Shown: piece after piece, positions 7,015-8,615 of the stretch
How positions within the stretch are numbered: position 1 is the first letter of the stretch
Layout: every line of letters begins with the position of its first letter
Origin: JANNRA01 sp031401035
GTDB lineage: Bacteria > Desulfobacterota > Binatia > HRBIN30 > CADEER01
Length of the DNA stretch: 8,615 nt
Direction: 5' to 3'
NCBI GenBank assembly: GCA_031401035.1
Contig: JANNRA010000191.1
Span: 1 to 8,615, forward strand
The notes under the pieces: model-generated
What the model was told of the DNA's origin: nothing
The model's input: only the letters and a program-made list of their open reading frames with translations
The model's database searches: none
Program-made: the position numbers and the translations under genes

Positions 7015-8370
7015 ATGCATTCAACGCCCGGTCCGACCGAACGCCTGCCGGCGCTGACCAAGGCGGTATACGGGCTCGGCGACATGACCCTCAGCACCTC
7101 GCTGGCGGCGCTGTCGTTGGTCTACACGACCTACTTCCTGACCCAGATGGCCGGGCTGCGTCCGGCCCTGGCCGGCCTGGTGCTGCTCATCGGGCGCCTC
7201 ATCGACGCCTTCACCGATCCGCTCATGGGCCGCCTCTCCGATCGCACCACCTGGCGCGCCGGGCGGCGCCGGCCGTACTTCCTCATCGCCGCGGTGCCGT
7301 TCGCCCTCACCTTCGCGGCGCTCTGGGTGGACCTGCCGCAGGCCTCCCAGGCGGCGCGCTTCGCCTACTACACCGCCGTCTACTGCCTGCACGCGATCTG
7401 CATGACCGTGCTCGCCATTCCCTACCTGGCGCTGCTGCCGGAGATGGCGGTCGATTACGACGAGCGCACCTCGCTCAACACCTACCGCAACGCCGGCGGG
7501 CTGCTCGGCGTCGGCATCGCCGTCGCCATGCGGCCGCTCGCCGAGGCCTGTGGCGGCGGGCCGCACGGCTACGCGGTCGCCGCGGCGCTGGTCGCGGTGC
7601 TGTTGGCGCTGCCGTGGCCGCTCATCCACCGCTACTCCTTCGAGCGGCGCGACTTCCGCGCGCGGCCGGCGCACGTGCCCTGGCGGACCGAGTTGCGCCA
7701 GGTCTTCGCGCACCGCGCCTTCGCCATGCTCACCGCCGCGTATCTCGGCGGGCGCATCGCCATGGACCTGGTCAGCGCGCTGCTCATTCTCTACGTGACG
7801 TACTGGATCGGGCGCTCGCAGGACTTCGAGATCGTCATGGGGCTGTTCCTGGGCAGCGTCATGCTGTCCCTGCCCGTCTGGCTGCGCCTCGCGCGCGGGC
7901 GCGACAAGGCGACGATCTTCGTCGTCGGCTCGGTGTGGTGGATGACCTGCGGCGCCCTGTTCGTCTGCGCGACGCCGGCGTGGTCGGTGTGGGCGCTGGC
8001 GGCGGTCGCCGGCCTGACCGGCATCGGCTACGCCGTCGTCGACCTGATGCCCTGGGCGATGCTCGGTGAGGTCATCGACGAGGACGATCTGCAGACCGGC
8101 GAGCGGCGTGAGGGCGTCTACAACGGCATCTTCACGTTCCTGCGCAAACTCGCTGGCGCGCTGGCCGTGTTCCTCGCCCTCGGTCTGCTCGATCTGCTCG
8201 GCTTCCGGCAGGGTGCGGAGCAGTCGGAGACGGTGCGGCAGGCGATCCGCTGGATGACCGCGGCGGCGCCGGCCCTCTTCCTCGCGCTCGGCGTCGCGGC
8301 GCTGTGGCGCTACCCGCTGACGCGCCAGGCGCACGCGGCCATCCGCGTCCGCCTGCAGGAGCGCGAGTGA
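7015..8370 (+). CDS. MFS transporter of the GPH (MelB-like) cation symporter family
   Basis: This is a 451-residue inner-membrane protein with about twelve hydrophobic segments, close to the usual GPH length. Family motifs are clear. KAVYGLGD sits at 16-23. RLIDAFTDPLMGRLSDRTTW at 61-80 has D64 and D68 in the place of the two MelB cation-binding aspartates, followed by the basic loop GRRRP. DYDERTSLNTYR is at 147-158, and GEVIDEDDLQTGERREGVYN at 351-370 is followed by FLRKL, as in the late loop of MelB. The family carries sugars and related compounds with Na+ or H+. The substrate cannot be told here, and there is no glycosidase or sugar gene nearby. The ATG at 7015 gives a normal short N-terminus. 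An in-frame GTG at 6991 would add eight residues. The open frame back to 6622 is antisense to proA and is not used. The gene diverges from proA. Confidence 0.9.
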   Translation: MHSTPGPTERLPALTKAVYGLGDMTLSTSLAALSLVYTTYFLTQMAGLRPALAGLVLLIGRLIDAFTDPLMGRLSDRTTWRAGRRRPYFLIAAVPFALTFAALWVDLPQASQAARFAYYTAVYCLHAICMTVLAIPYLALLPEMAVDYDERTSLNTYRNAGGLLGVGIAVAMRPLAEACGGGPHGYAVAAALVAVLLALPWPLIHRYSFERRDFRARPAHVPWRTELRQVFAHRAFAMLTAAYLGGRIAMDLVSALLILYVTYWIGRSQDFEIVMGLFLGSVMLSLPVWLRLARGRDKATIFVVGSVWWMTCGALFVCATPAWSVWALAAVAGLTGIGYAVVDLMPWAMLGEVIDEDDLQTGERREGVYNGIFTFLRKLAGALAVFLALGLLDLLGFRQGAEQSETVRQAIRWMTAAAPALFLALGVAALWRYPLTRQAHAAIRVRLQERE

Positions 8371-8615
8371 CAGCCGGGCCCGGCGTCACGCACCGCGCCA
8401 TGGCCGTTCCGGTGGAGGGCGCCGGTGGCCGTCAGGGTGTCGTCGAGCAGGCGGATGCTGCGCTCGTCGACGACGACGAAGTAGCGGCGCGGGCCGGGGC
8501 GGTCGGGGTTGAGCTGATAGACGACGGCGGCCGGATCCGCTGGCGTGCCGCGGCTCGACTCCCAGGCGCCGTCGCTCTCGACGCGCCGGTCGCCGCCGGC
8601 GCCGCCGCGGCGGAC
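8310..8615 (-). CDS. 3' part of a minus-strand gene, possibly a small NlpE-like lipoprotein (partial)
   Basis: A minus-strand frame enters from the right edge and runs 101 codons to a TAG at 8312-8310. Between 8615 and about 8400 the codons end in G or C almost throughout, as expected for a real gene here, and the competing plus-strand frame has poorer third positions. The stretch VVYQLNPDRPGPRRYFVVVD, followed by ERSIRLLDD, reads like the C-terminal beta-strand pattern of small secreted proteins with an NlpE N-terminal (copper-resistance-like) domain. This is a weak family guess. The last 20 or so residues overlap the 3' end of the symporter gene antisense (61 bases) and look non-native. The true end may therefore be altered by a frameshift, or the gene may really have a tail-to-tail overlap. 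The start and any signal peptide lie outside the window. Confidence 0.4.
   Translation of the reverse strand, partial: VRRGGAGGDRRVESDGAWESSRGTPADPAAVVYQLNPDRPGPRRYFVVVDERSIRLLDDTLTATGALHRNGHGAVRDAGPGCHSRSCRRTRMAACAWRVSG
8367..8389. terminator. Inverted repeat over the symporter stop codon, possible terminator
   Basis: GTGAC (8367-8371) pairs with GTCAC (8385-8389) around the perfect palindrome GCCGGGCCCGGC (8373-8384), with one bulged A at 8372. The symporter TGA lies inside the left arm. The structure is very GC-rich and could form a strong hairpin in RNA of either strand, but no T-run follows, so a Rho-independent role is only possible. If the minus-strand gene ends at 8310, this hairpin lies inside its coding sequence. 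Confidence 0.35.

Noticed and set aside
5734..7020. Upstream part of the open frame that contains nadD
   Set aside because: This stretch is an out-of-frame, arginine-rich reading of proA; only the part from GTG 5733 encodes NadD motifs, so no ProA-NadD fusion is claimed.
6997..7071. Two copies of GTATAC (6997-7002 and 7066-7071) as a possible operator pair
   Set aside because: The second copy simply encodes the conserved Val-Tyr of the symporter N-terminus, so the pairing is probably chance.
6990..7097. Longer proA start at 7097
   Set aside because: The extra residues overlap symporter coding sequence and exceed the usual ProA length of about 415-420.
5808..8069. A 753-codon plus-strand open frame across proA and the symporter
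   Set aside because: It is antisense to proA and then out of frame with the symporter; its product is Gly/Arg/Ala/Asp-rich with no family motif, as expected for shadow frames in very GC-rich DNA.
7021..8334. A 437-codon minus-strand frame opposite the symporter
   Set aside because: It has a charged, repetitive composition (Arg, Gln, Glu, Gly) and no domain, while the plus strand has clear GPH motifs and membrane helices.
8400..8615. A plus-strand open frame from ATG 8400 to the right edge
   Set aside because: Its third-position GC is lower than that of the minus-strand frame over the same bases, and its product is low-complexity Ala/Val/Asp/Gly.

Overview
The window is very GC-rich and densely coding, and it looks like a chromosomal core region from a Gram-negative bacterium. 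A LapB-type protein points to lipopolysaccharide control. The proA-nadD-rsfS order and the style of the proteins suggest a deltaproteobacteria-like or Binatota-like uncultured lineage. That placement is inference, because there is no rRNA or phylogenetic marker here. I see no tRNA, rRNA, CRISPR array, transposase or phage gene.

Layout. (1) 51-3272, plus strand: an ArsA-family ATPase, then after 12 bases a 700-residue protein that joins a DnaQ-like DEDDh exonuclease, a CBS pair and a DUF294 nucleotidyltransferase-like module. (2) 3273-3354: a short gap between convergent genes holding a GC-rich hairpin that resembles a dispersed intergenic repeat. (3) 6989 down to 3355, minus strand: a tight four-gene operon of proA (proline synthesis), nadD (NAD synthesis), rsfS (ribosome silencing) and a LapA-LapB fusion. 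The first three genes overlap by four bases at each junction, and the last gap is 7 bases. (4) 7015-8370, plus strand: a MelB-like GPH-family symporter diverging from proA with at most about 25 bases between the two starts. (5) 8371-8615: the 3' part of a probable minus-strand gene, perhaps a small lipoprotein, running off the right edge.

How the genes fit together. The minus-strand operon groups biosynthetic and growth-state functions (proline, NAD, ribosome dormancy) with a likely regulator of LPS supply. The plus-strand pair joins a soluble ATPase to a nuclease that seems to carry its own nucleotide-sensing (CBS) and degenerate NTase parts.

I found no clear new defence or mobile system. 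The most unusual items are the exonuclease-CBS-DUF294 fusion, in which the NTase active site looks lost while the nuclease site is intact, and the single-chain LapA-LapB fusion. The near-zero head-to-head junction between proA and the symporter also deserves a look.
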